The notes under the pieces are model-generated. The model searched no databases. It was not told where the DNA came from and saw only the letters and a program-made list of their open reading frames with translations. The position numbers and the translations under genes were made by a program. From Bradyrhizobium sp. Ec3.3 (GTDB lineage Bacteria; Pseudomonadota; Alphaproteobacteria; Rhizobiales; Xanthobacteraceae): 64,000 nt of DNA. Below are positions 46,029 to 55,558 of the stretch, piece after piece (position 1 is the first letter of the stretch; each line of letters starts with the position of its first letter). The DNA is taken from the NCBI RefSeq assembly GCF_000472925.1, contig NZ_KI421478.1, positions 74,907 through 138,906 on the forward strand. Direction: 5' to 3'.

Positions 46029-47218
46029 CTATGCCGCCCTCTGGCCGCTTCCGGCATCGAGGCCGGCATAGACGCCCCGTTCGAAGCCGGCGAAGGCTTC
46101 CAGGCAGTCCTTGTCGACGAAGGGTAGGAGTTGCATCAGGATCACGCCGGTGACGTCGCGTGACGGATCGATCCAGAAAAAGGTGTTGGCGAGTCCCGCC
46201 CAGGCCATGCTGCCCGGGCTGCGGCCCTCAGCCGTCTTGGCGGTGTTGATCATGAAGCTGAGGCCCCACTTCTTCGCCTAGGATAGAGGTCGACATCGTT
46301 GGTGTAGATCGGTGCAGCCGAAGTCAACTTGGTGACGTTGAAATCGCCGATGTGGTTCTGGCTCATCGTTGAGATCGTCTCAGGCCTGAGGACCTGGTTG
46401 CCGTTGCCGCGGCCCTTGTTCAGGATCATCTGGGTGAACTTGATATAGTCGCTTGCGGTGGAATAAAGGCCGCCGCCACCCATGTGGAATTCCGGCTCCT
46501 GCTCGAGCTCGAACGGGATCGCAGCGACCTGTCCGTTCTCGCCGCGCGCGTGCATGCCGACCAGCCGCTTGCGCATGTCATCGGTGATCTTGAACGCCGT
46601 ATCACTCATGCCGAGCGGCGCGAACAGGTTGTCGCGCAAGTACGCGTCGAGCCGCTTGCCGCTGACGGCCTCGACCGCCTTGCCGACGAAATCGATGTTG
46701 ATGCCGTATTCCCAGCGCGTGCCCGGATCGGACGTAATCGGCCTTCTCAACGTGTGGTTCTTGCAGGTGGTGATTCCCGGCGTTCCCGTTTTTTCCAGAA
46801 AAGCGGCGATGTCGCCGTTCCACAATTCATAGCAGAAGCCGGCGGTATGGGTCATGAGTTGGCGCAGCGTGATCGGCCGCTTCGCCGGACGCAGCTTTGG
46901 CGCGCCATTGGCATCAAAACCTTCGAGCACTTGCGGGGCGGCGAGGTCCGGCAACACCGTGCTGATTGGTGCTTCGAGCGAAAGCTTGCCCTGCTCGACC
47001 AGTTGCATCGCACCTGCGGCGGTGACCGCCTTCGTCATCGACGCGATCCAGAACACGCTGTCCACCGTCATTGCATCGGGCTCGGACAGGTCGCGCTTGC
47101 CGAACGCGCCTTCATACAGCACGTCCTTGCCGGTCGCGGCGACGGCGACCACGCCGGGAATGGCCTTCGCATCGCTCTTCTGGCGCAGAACCTGATCGAT
47201 CTGGGCTTTGCTTTGCAT
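46029..47218 (-). pseudogene. Serine hydrolase (beta-lactamase class C family), frameshifted near its end
   Basis: The first frame starts at ATG 47218 (MQSKAQIDQVLRQ), 8 nt after GGAGG, and contains the SxxK nucleophile SMTK, the Tyr motif in WEYGINIDF and long homology up to NDVDLYP (near 46285). It then runs into unrelated residues and stops at 46250. The rest, KKWGLSFMINTAKT through GSGQRAA, is in another frame and ends at 46029. One missing base near 46275-46285 explains this. Intact relatives are esterase or penicillin-binding-like proteins of about 395 aa. The loss removes about 80 C-terminal residues. Sequencing error is possible. Confidence 0.8.
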
Positions 47219-47556
47219 GCGCATTTCCTCCGGTTTGATTATTGTTGGAAGTGATCGATTGTCCTCCCGCGAACCACGTGCGGCAAGCATCTCAACTGCA
47301 GCGCCGTTCGCGATGTCGTGACTTGACGGCGGGTCACCCGCGAAGGACGACACGGGGACCAAACTGCAACACCTCGTCACAATCTGCGGTGGATGACCGC
47401 ACTTCGCCGAGACCTCGCGGGGTATCAGGCGATATGCTTCGGGCATACTGCTCTGAAATATTTTGTGAAGGCGTTCAGAATCCGGCCAATTCGACGCGGC
47501 CGGCCAAAGATTTGAAGCAAATGCTGGCGGCTTCGGTTGCCGCGAGGGGGCTTAAA
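47219..47556. other. 338-bp intergenic region with one short palindrome
   Basis: Divergent upstream region of the serine hydrolase and the small hypothetical gene. It has a perfect 13-bp palindrome GCGGGTCACCCGC at 47329-47341, which could be an operator. I see no convincing promoter, RNA gene or repeat. Confidence 0.4.
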
Positions 47557-47877
47557 ATGATTTCGACCTGGAGCGAATGGAAGCGCTATCCCCGTCAGGG
47601 GCGGGGCGAGAACCTCGAGGCGCCGATTTCGCCAGGCATTTACGAAGTCCGGATCGCCGGTACCGGCGCGCTACATTCCTTCGGAGCGGTCGACAATCTG
47701 GCGCAGGCCCTGGCGCTGCTGCCGGTCGGCTCGAAGTCGTGGTTCGGCCGGCGCGACACCACTTCCGTGCCGGATCTCGAGTACCGGACCTGCGCCACCT
47801 CGACCAGGGCCGACGCGAAGGCGGCCGCCGAGCGCATGATCGGCCGGCGCGAGACCTATATGAGCGGCGCGGCGTAG
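47557..47877 (+). CDS. Small conserved hypothetical protein
   Basis: 106 aa from ATG 47557, 7 nt after GAGGGGG; the frame is open further upstream. Residues include WSEWKRYPRQGRGENLEAP, SPGIYEVRIAGTGALHSFG and YRTCATSTRADAKAAAERM. It has no signal peptide or membrane segment. The PGIYEVR segment recalls small GIY-YIG-like or other beta-rich proteins, but the catalytic residues of GIY-YIG nucleases are not evident. Function unknown. Confidence 0.65.
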   Translation: MISTWSEWKRYPRQGRGENLEAPISPGIYEVRIAGTGALHSFGAVDNLAQALALLPVGSKSWFGRRDTTSVPDLEYRTCATSTRADAKAAAERMIGRRETYMSGAA

Positions 47878-48097
47878 ACAACGCCAAGACTGAGTTGAGC
47901 TGAGTTCTGCCCACGATGCAGGACACCTCCCGTACGCAGAGGTAAGAGATCGCGGCCAGACTCAAGCAAAAATCGTCCTGCGCCGGCTTCGCGCTGATCC
48001 CAGATTAGCTTGACGCAGACTTGCGTTGCGGGGCGATGCAATATGCCCCGCATGCCCCTATATTCCGGGCCAATCCGACAGTCCTAGGAGCAACGCC

Positions 48098-49591
48098 ATG
48101 ACCCCGACCGCCGCCGCACGCGCCCCGCAAGCCACCGCCGCCCTGCGCGATCGTCTCAAGGATCCCTCGCTGCTGCGCGAGGCCTGCTACATCGACGGCG
48201 CCTGGGTTGGCACGCCGTCGCGGCCGGTGACCAATCCGGCGAACGGCGTCGAGCTCGCAAAAGTCCCGGTCATGAGCACGGCAGAGACGACGCAGGCGGT
48301 GCAAGCCGCCGAGCGCGCCTTCCCTGCCTGGGCCAAGTTGACCGCCAAGCAGCGCTCCAACATCTTGCGCAAATGGTTCGAATTGATTGCGGCCAATCGC
48401 GAGGATCTCGCGCTGATCCTGACCTCCGAGCAAGGCAAGCCGCTGCCTGAAGCGCTCGGCGAGGTCGATATCGGCGGCGCCTATGTCGAGTTCTTTGCCG
48501 AGGAGGCCCGCCGTGTCTATGGCGAGACCATCCCGACTCAGCGTCCCGACGCACGCCTGCTTGCGATCAAGCAGCCGATCGGCGTCTGCGGCGCCATCAC
48601 GCCGTGGAACTTTCCCTGCTCCATGATCACCCGCAAGGTCTCGCCTGCGCTCGCGGCTGGCTGCACCGTGGTGCTGAAGCCCGCGAATGAAACGCCGCTG
48701 ACGGCGCTTGCGCTGGTCGCGCTCGCCGAGAAGGCCGGCGTGCCGAAGGGCGTGTTCAACATCCTCACCGGCAATTCGTCGGCGATCGGCAAGGTGCTGT
48801 GCGAGCATCCCGCCGTGCGCTTCGTCGGCTTCACCGGTTCGACGGAGGTCGGCAAGATCCTCTATCAGCAGGCGTCCGTCGGGGTGAAGAAGCTCGGCCT
48901 CGAGCTTGGCGGCAATGCGCCGTTCGTGGTGTTCGACGATGCCGATATCGATGCAGCGGTTGAAGGTGCGATCGTCTCGAAATATCGCAACATGGGTCAG
49001 ACCTGCGTCTGCGCCAACCGCCTCTATGCCCAGGACAAGATCTACGACGAGTTCGTCGAGAAGCTTTCCAAGAAGGTCGCGGCGATGAAGATCGGCGACG
49101 GCACCGAGACCGGCGTGGTGCAGGGGCCGCTGATCAATTTGGACGCAGTGCTGAAGGTCGAAAAGCACATCGAGGATGCAGTCAAGGGCGGCGCCAAAAT
49201 CGTCACCGGCGGTAAGCGCCATGCGCTCGGCGGCAGCTTCTTCGAGCCGACGGTGCTTGCCAACGTCAAGCCGGATGCACTCGTTGCGCATGAAGAGACC
49301 TTCGGCCCGCTCGCGCCGGTGTTCCGTTTCAAGGACGAAGCCGAGGTGATCGCGATGTGCAACAACTCGCCGTTCGGTCTCGCCTCCTACTTCTATTCCC
49401 GCGACCTCGGCCGCGTCTGGCGTGTCGCCGAAGCGCTGGAATCCGGCATGGTCGGCGTCAACACCGGCCTGATCACGACGGAAGTCGCGCCCTTCGGCGG
49501 CGTCAAGGAAAGCGGTCTCGGCCGCGAAGGCTCGCATCACGGCATGGAAGAATATGTCGAGATCAAATACGTGATGATGGCGGGAATTTAG
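48098..49591 (+). CDS. gabD: NAD(P)-dependent succinate-semialdehyde dehydrogenase
   Basis: 497 aa from ATG 48098 (MTPTAAARAPQ), 7 nt after AGGAG. Catalytic Cys303 lies in MGQTCVCANRLY, with the second cysteine two residues later as in SSADHs, and the general base Glu in LELGGNAPFVVFDDAD. The NAD-binding GSTEVGK motif is present. It oxidises succinate semialdehyde to succinate, linking GABA use to the TCA cycle. No gabT or GABA transporter is nearby, so a related semialdehyde could be the substrate. Confidence 0.9.
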   Translation: MTPTAAARAPQATAALRDRLKDPSLLREACYIDGAWVGTPSRPVTNPANGVELAKVPVMSTAETTQAVQAAERAFPAWAKLTAKQRSNILRKWFELIAANREDLALILTSEQGKPLPEALGEVDIGGAYVEFFAEEARRVYGETIPTQRPDARLLAIKQPIGVCGAITPWNFPCSMITRKVSPALAAGCTVVLKPANETPLTALALVALAEKAGVPKGVFNILTGNSSAIGKVLCEHPAVRFVGFTGSTEVGKILYQQASVGVKKLGLELGGNAPFVVFDDADIDAAVEGAIVSKYRNMGQTCVCANRLYAQDKIYDEFVEKLSKKVAAMKIGDGTETGVVQGPLINLDAVLKVEKHIEDAVKGGAKIVTGGKRHALGGSFFEPTVLANVKPDALVAHEETFGPLAPVFRFKDEAEVIAMCNNSPFGLASYFYSRDLGRVWRVAEALESGMVGVNTGLITTEVAPFGGVKESGLGREGSHHGMEEYVEIKYVMMAGI

Positions 49592-49615
49592 GTTTGTAGC
49601 CGCGGATGGAGTGCC

Positions 49616-49698
49616 GTAGCCCGGATGGAGCGAAGCGAAATCCGGGATTCCCGAGTCTGGTGAGAAACCCGGATTGCGCTTCGCTCCATCCGGGCTAC
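49616..49698. repeat. Intergenic palindromic repeat, family C
   Basis: GTAGCCCGGATGGAGCGAAG at the left is the inverse of CTTCGCTCCATCCGGGCTAC at the right, a perfect 20-bp arm pair with an inner CGGGATTC dyad. It lies between the convergent gabD-like and SulP genes and probably works as a two-way terminator. Confidence 0.85.
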
Positions 49699-49705
49699 GC
49701 TTTCG

Positions 49706-51922
49706 TCAGCGCCGCAGCACCGCGATCGTCCTGTTTGCAAAGCTCAGCCGCTCGGCCATGACCGACACGAAATAAGTCAGGAGCTTATGGCTGAGCTCGG
49801 GGTCTTCGTCCCTGATCGCATCGAACTGGTGCGTGTTCAGTACATAGAGCACGCTCGCGACCTCGGCCTGGATGGTCGCGCTGCGCGGCGTATGCGACAC
49901 CAGACCCATCTCGCCGATCGTGGTGTAGCGGCCAAGGCTGCGCACGCGGGTGGTCCGGTTGTCCTCGGCCGGGACCATGATGCCGACACGTCCGTCGAGG
50001 ATGAAGTGCATGGAATCGGCTGGGTCGCCGGCGTGCACGATGACCTCCCCGGCGTCGACCTCGATACGCTGGCAGCGGCGGATCAACTCGTCGGCGTCAC
50101 GCTCGCTATCGAGAATCCGCGCGAACCAGTCCCGCAGGTTGGCCTCTTCCTGCGCCAGCCCCTGATGTTGCGAGATGATCTCGTTCTCACACCACTCCAG
50201 CGCATGATCGAGCTCGGGAATGATGGTGACGCCTTCACTGATGAAATCGCTGGACCGCAGCACCTTTTCGGCCGCGGCCGACAGATGCACCAGGATCAGC
50301 TCGACGCCGAGGTCGCGTGCGCTGCGCTTGATCTGGGCAAAGCTGTAGGCGGCTGACGAATCGACGCCGGTCACGAGCTTGAAGTCGAACAGCAGATAGC
50401 GGCACTCCGGCCGCTCCTGGAGCAGGCGCTTGACGTGCTGATAGAGCCGGTTGGCGGAGCCGAAGAACAGGTAGCTCTGCAGGTTCAGGCCCTGGATCGT
50501 GCCGCCATGGGCCAGCAGCACCTCCTGGTCGTCGCGCGAGCGGTCGAGCGAAGAGCGGTATTCGGAGCCGTCAAAGCTGTACTTGATCGACTCCACCCGC
50601 GCCGCGCTGAACGCGAATGTCAGGCAGCCGATGATCACGCCGATCAGGATGCCCGGCACGAAGCCCCAGCCGACAATGATGATGATGATGGCGATCAGCG
50701 ACAGATATTCGAGCTTCGACAGCCGCTTGCGCGATTCGATGATCCATTTGTGGAGCTGATCGGCGCCGAGATAGAGCAGAAGGCCGCCCAGCACGAATTT
50801 CGGCATGAACCCGAGCAGGTCGGGGCCGATGGCGAGCATCAGCAGCGACATGGCCGCGACGGTGAGGCCGGACAAGCGTCCGCGGCCGCCGCTGCTGAAA
50901 TTGAGAATCGAACGGCTGACCGAAATGCAGCCGGTATAGCCGCCGATTGCCCCGGTCAGGATGTTGGCCGCGCCCGTGATGTTCAGCTCGCGCTCCAGAT
51001 TGGCCTCGCGATGCACGGCGACCTCGATCCCCGTGGTGTTGAACAATGTGCTGGACGCCGTGACGAAGATCACGGCAACCACGTTGCCGAGCAGGTCCGG
51101 CACGGCGGACCAGGGATAGCGGACGAGATCATCGCTGTGCCAGGGCAGCATGAAGGCCGCCGGCGGCGGAGGCTGGAAGGTCCAGCCCATGGCGCGCGCG
51201 TCCTCCGGCGAGATGCCCGCGATCCAGAACGCCACATGCGCCGTGAGCATGCCGCCGACAAGGATGATGGGCAGTCCGAACGGGCTGCGCGAGCGATGCC
51301 AGGTGAGGTACAGCACCAGCGCCATGGCGCAGGCCGCTCCCAGTTCCGACAGGGTGACGCCGCTGGTGAAGCGCAACAGCGTCCCGAGCTGCACCGGATG
51401 ATTGGTGATCACCCGGATCGCGCCCATGACGATCAGAAGTCCGGTGGCTCCGAGGAATCCGCCGACCACGGGATAAGGCACGTAGCGGATCGCCCGGCCC
51501 ATCCGCGTCAGCCCCAATCCGCACAGCGTGATACCGGTCAGAACGGTCGACAGGCCGAGCGTGATCAACACGGACGAGAGCAATGGTGCCGGCAGATTCG
51601 CCGCATCGATGCGCTCGACCAGCGAGGCGGCCAGGATTCCCGTCACCGCAGCGGTGGAGCTGTCCGGCGCGGCAATCGCAAAGGGCAGGGAGCTTCCGAA
51701 TCCGATGACGGCCGCAAGCACGGCGGAGCTGATGAAGGTCGCGGCGATTCCGTAGGACAGATAGGGCGAGAGCGGACCGGCGAAGATCAGCAGGGCATAG
51801 GAGAGCCCGAAGGTGACGGTCAGCACGCTCGCGGCGCCGCCGCCCAGTATATCATTCAGCGCACGCTTGAGAGTCGGATCGAATCGAGTGGCTGGATCGT
51901 AGGTGATTGCTGGATCTGTCAC
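49706..51922 (-). CDS. SulP anion transporter fused to STAS and cyclic-nucleotide-binding domains
   Basis: 738 aa. About residues 25-440 form the multi-span SulP/SLC26 transporter (FGLSYALLIFAGPLSPYLSY; NITGAANILTGAIGGYTGC). A STAS domain follows (about 470-590, LLFDFKLVTGVDSSAAYSFA), then a cNMP-binding domain (about 620-735, EVIVHAGDPADSMHFILDGR and YTTIGEMGLVSHTPRSATIQ). Transport of sulfate, bicarbonate or another anion may be gated by cAMP or cGMP. A similar layout occurs in some fungal SulP proteins. The substrate cannot be told from sequence. Confidence 0.9.
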   Translation of the reverse strand: MTDPAITYDPATRFDPTLKRALNDILGGGAASVLTVTFGLSYALLIFAGPLSPYLSYGIAATFISSAVLAAVIGFGSSLPFAIAAPDSSTAAVTGILAASLVERIDAANLPAPLLSSVLITLGLSTVLTGITLCGLGLTRMGRAIRYVPYPVVGGFLGATGLLIVMGAIRVITNHPVQLGTLLRFTSGVTLSELGAACAMALVLYLTWHRSRSPFGLPIILVGGMLTAHVAFWIAGISPEDARAMGWTFQPPPPAAFMLPWHSDDLVRYPWSAVPDLLGNVVAVIFVTASSTLFNTTGIEVAVHREANLERELNITGAANILTGAIGGYTGCISVSRSILNFSSGGRGRLSGLTVAAMSLLMLAIGPDLLGFMPKFVLGGLLLYLGADQLHKWIIESRKRLSKLEYLSLIAIIIIIVGWGFVPGILIGVIIGCLTFAFSAARVESIKYSFDGSEYRSSLDRSRDDQEVLLAHGGTIQGLNLQSYLFFGSANRLYQHVKRLLQERPECRYLLFDFKLVTGVDSSAAYSFAQIKRSARDLGVELILVHLSAAAEKVLRSSDFISEGVTIIPELDHALEWCENEIISQHQGLAQEEANLRDWFARILDSERDADELIRRCQRIEVDAGEVIVHAGDPADSMHFILDGRVGIMVPAEDNRTTRVRSLGRYTTIGEMGLVSHTPRSATIQAEVASVLYVLNTHQFDAIRDEDPELSHKLLTYFVSVMAERLSFANRTIAVLRR

Positions 51923-52064
51923 GCCCTTGCGCTCGCCTCTGAAAATTCCCGTCCGAGACGTAGACGACTGCGAGCCTAGCGCAAAAGGATTCTTGCAAAT
52001 ATGAAATAGCCAACAGTTTGGGCGATCTGAAATGATCGGTCGAAGGCGCCGTGTCAGCCTCGGT

Positions 52065-52202
52065 GTCGTCCTGGCGAAAGCCCGGACCCATTACCCCAGG
52101 GAGAAGTCGTGGAGCGAACGTAACCGCGAATCTTCGCCAAACCCTGTCCTGTGGTAATGGGTCCTGGATCAACGCTCGCTCCGCTCGCTTGTCCAGGACG
52201 AC
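52065..52202. repeat. Intergenic palindromic repeat, family D
   Basis: Outer ends GTCGTCCTGGCGAAAGCC and GCTTGTCCAGGACGAC are inverted, and an inner pair ACCCATTACC / GGTAATGGGT is also inverted. It fills the middle of the 341-bp gap between the SulP gene and purC; nothing else is seen there. Confidence 0.8.
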
Positions 52203-52263
52203 AGCGGAATGTGAATGGCGGTCAACGTCGGAGTGCGTCCCCGACGATGACTCGCGAGGAGAG

Positions 52264-53178
<915 letters not shown>

Positions 53179-53243
53179 CGGCAGGGGGCCTTCGGACAGG
53201 AGATCTTAAGCCGCGCGAAAAGGCGGCCCAAGATCGGGATAGC

Positions 53244-54161
53244 CTATTCCGGCAGCGGAATGAACTCGTGTTCCTGCGGAACAGCCGCAAAGCGGCCGGT
53301 TTTCCAGTCCTGCTTGGCCTGCTCGATCCGCTCCTTGCTGGAGGAGACGAAATTCCACCAGATGTGGCGCGGACCCTCCAGTGCATCGCCGCCGAGAAAC
53401 ATCATCCGCGTCGGCCTCACGGCCTTCACGGTGATGCGGTCGCCGGGCCGGAAGATCAGCAGGCGCGGCCCCTCATACCGCTCATTGGCGATCTCGACCT
53501 CGCCGTCGACGACATAGATCGCGCGCTCCTCGTGATCGGGGTCGAGCGGCACGCTCGCGCCTTCCGCCGCCGTCACCTCGGTATAGAACCAGGGCGAGAC
53601 CATCGTGACCGGCGAGGTGATGCCGAACGCGGAGCCGGCGATCACCCGCGCGGTGAAATCGCGCTCGGAGATCATCGGCAGGTCGCCGGCGGCGTAGTGC
53701 TGGAACGACGGCGCGATCTCTTCCGATGCTGCCGGCAGCGCGATCCAGCTTTGCAAGCCCAGCATCTTCTGACCCGAGGCGCGCTGCGTATCCGGCGTGC
53801 GCTCGGAATGCGCTATGCCGCGGCCGGCGGTCATCAGATTCATCGCGCCGGGCGCGATCTCCTGGACGTTGCCCTCGCTGTCGCGATGCATGATCGCGCC
53901 GTCGAACAGATAGGTGACGGTGGCAAGGCCGATATGTGGATGCGGCCGCACGTCCATGCCCTTGCCGGAAACGAACTGCACCGGGCCGAAATGATCGAAG
54001 AAGATGAAGGGCCCGACCATCTGCCGCTTGCCATGCGGCAGCGCGCGGCGGACTTCAAATCCATCGCCGAGATCGCGGGTGCGCGGCACGATGACGAGAT
54101 CGAGCGCATCGCATGTTTTGGGATCGCCGAGCACGGGATCGTTGTCGGGCATCCAGCTCAT
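53244..54161 (-). CDS. Pirin family protein
   Basis: 305 aa from ATG 54161 (MSWMPDNDPVLGDP), 7 nt after AGGAG; the frame runs upstream without homology. A cupin with the pirin metal-site stretch PHPHIGLATVTYLFDGAIMHRDSEG and TAGRGIAHSE. Bicupin architecture with the late EERAIYVVDGEVEI. Some pirins are quercetin dioxygenases, others bind regulators. Divergent from a membrane AraC-family gene with 190 bp between them. Confidence 0.92.
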   Translation of the reverse strand: MSWMPDNDPVLGDPKTCDALDLVIVPRTRDLGDGFEVRRALPHGKRQMVGPFIFFDHFGPVQFVSGKGMDVRPHPHIGLATVTYLFDGAIMHRDSEGNVQEIAPGAMNLMTAGRGIAHSERTPDTQRASGQKMLGLQSWIALPAASEEIAPSFQHYAAGDLPMISERDFTARVIAGSAFGITSPVTMVSPWFYTEVTAAEGASVPLDPDHEERAIYVVDGEVEIANERYEGPRLLIFRPGDRITVKAVRPTRMMFLGGDALEGPRHIWWNFVSSSKERIEQAKQDWKTGRFAAVPQEHEFIPLPE

Positions 54162-54351
54162 GGGAGAACTCCTGTTGGCCGTCTTTGGCGCAATCGTAGC
54201 AGGATTTGGCATTGCCGTCGCAATAATACCCGGACCGCTCATCGCATGCGCGTGATGAGGCGTCGCTAACTCTGATAACCTGCGGGTGCTTGAAAAAATC
54301 GGCCTGACGGACGATGTTCGGGCTGCCCAAACCCATCGGTCGCAACATTTG

Positions 54352-55413
54352 ATGACTACAGCCGCTCTCGAGCTTGCCTTCCGCTCCGCCAGCGTCGCGC
54401 TGCTACTGGTGCTGGCTGCGTCATTGGTCGCCGATTTTCGCAACGTGTTGGCGGGGCGGCTCGGTGCTGCTCTCGCACTGGGCTTGGCCGCGCATGCGGT
54501 TAGCTATTCGGTTGGTGTCACGTCGCGGATCCCGGCATCGCATGCGCCGCTAATTGCGCTATCGACCGGCAACATCGTGGTGTTCTGGCTGTTCACGCGC
54601 GCGCTGTTCGACGATGAGTTTCGCTTGAGCTGGTGGCACGGATGGGTCTGGGCGCTGGTGACGGCGTTCAGCTTCGTTGGATGCCTCTGGATTGCACCGG
54701 GCGGCCACGTGCGGTTCTCGGTGACGGTGGTCAATCTGATCGTGCTCGGCTTCATCGCGCTTGCGATTGGGCAGACGATCGCCTCGTGGCCGGCCGACCT
54801 GGTCGAGCGCCGCCGCCGCGTTCGCGTCTTCCTCGTCTGTGCCGGCGCGCTCTATGGCGGAGTGAATGCACTGCTTCAGATCTCCGTCGCGGGTTACCGC
54901 GTCGGCGATGCCGCCGACACGATCAATGCCGGCGTGCTCGCCTGCATCGTCGCGGCCATCGCCTATGCCATGATGCGCGTCGATGCCGCCGATCTGTTTC
55001 CGGTTGCCGCGGAGGCCGCACCGGCGGTCATTTTCAGCCCGCAAGGAGCCGAAGATGCCGCTGACCAGAAGCTGATCGATGCCCTGATGCGGCTGATGGC
55101 GGATGAGCGGATCTACCGCCAGGAGAACATCACCATCGGCGTGCTGGCGGGCCGGCTGAAGATCCCGGAATACCGGTTGCGTCGGCTGATCAACCAGCGG
55201 CTCGGCTACCGCAACTTCAATGTGTTCCTGAACAACCACCGGATCGAGGAGGCGAAGGCCGCGCTGGCCGATCCCACCCAGGCCGAGGTTCCCGTTATCA
55301 CCATCGCGATGGACGCCGGCTTCCAGTCCCTCGGCCCGTTCAACCGCGCCTTCAAGGCGGTGACCGGCGTGACGCCGACGGAATATCGCCGACTCAAGGC
55401 CGATGCGGCTTAG
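54352..55413 (+). CDS. AraC-family regulator with a multi-span membrane N-terminus
   Basis: 353 aa from ATG 54352 (MTTAALELAFRSASVALLLV). Six or seven hydrophobic segments occupy about residues 1-225 (for example LALGLAAHAVSYSVGVT, WALVTAFSFVGCLWIAP). The C-terminal 100 residues carry the double helix-turn-helix of AraC proteins (ITIGVLAGRLKIPEYRLRRL; ITIAMDAGFQSLGPFNRAFK; TPTEYRRLKA). A membrane sensor joined to a DNA-binding domain is implied. It stands divergent to pirin and 146 bp upstream of a serine hydrolase gene in the same direction; either is a candidate target. Confidence 0.88.
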   Translation: MTTAALELAFRSASVALLLVLAASLVADFRNVLAGRLGAALALGLAAHAVSYSVGVTSRIPASHAPLIALSTGNIVVFWLFTRALFDDEFRLSWWHGWVWALVTAFSFVGCLWIAPGGHVRFSVTVVNLIVLGFIALAIGQTIASWPADLVERRRRVRVFLVCAGALYGGVNALLQISVAGYRVGDAADTINAGVLACIVAAIAYAMMRVDAADLFPVAAEAAPAVIFSPQGAEDAADQKLIDALMRLMADERIYRQENITIGVLAGRLKIPEYRLRRLINQRLGYRNFNVFLNNHRIEEAKAALADPTQAEVPVITIAMDAGFQSLGPFNRAFKAVTGVTPTEYRRLKADAA

Positions 55414-55558
55414 ATTTTTAGATCATTGAAATCACAGATAAATTTCAAAATCGGCTAGGTCCGATCAGTTTCAACCAGGTCATTTTCCAAATCCGGCGAG
55501 CGCTTCCCGCCCGCATCCGGCTCCCTCTCCGGCACTCGCCTCGAACCGGAGAAAGCCT

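Noticed and set aside
46029..47218. Programmed frameshift in the serine hydrolase gene
   Set aside because: No slippery heptamer or downstream structure is seen at the junction; a simple one-base loss is more likely.
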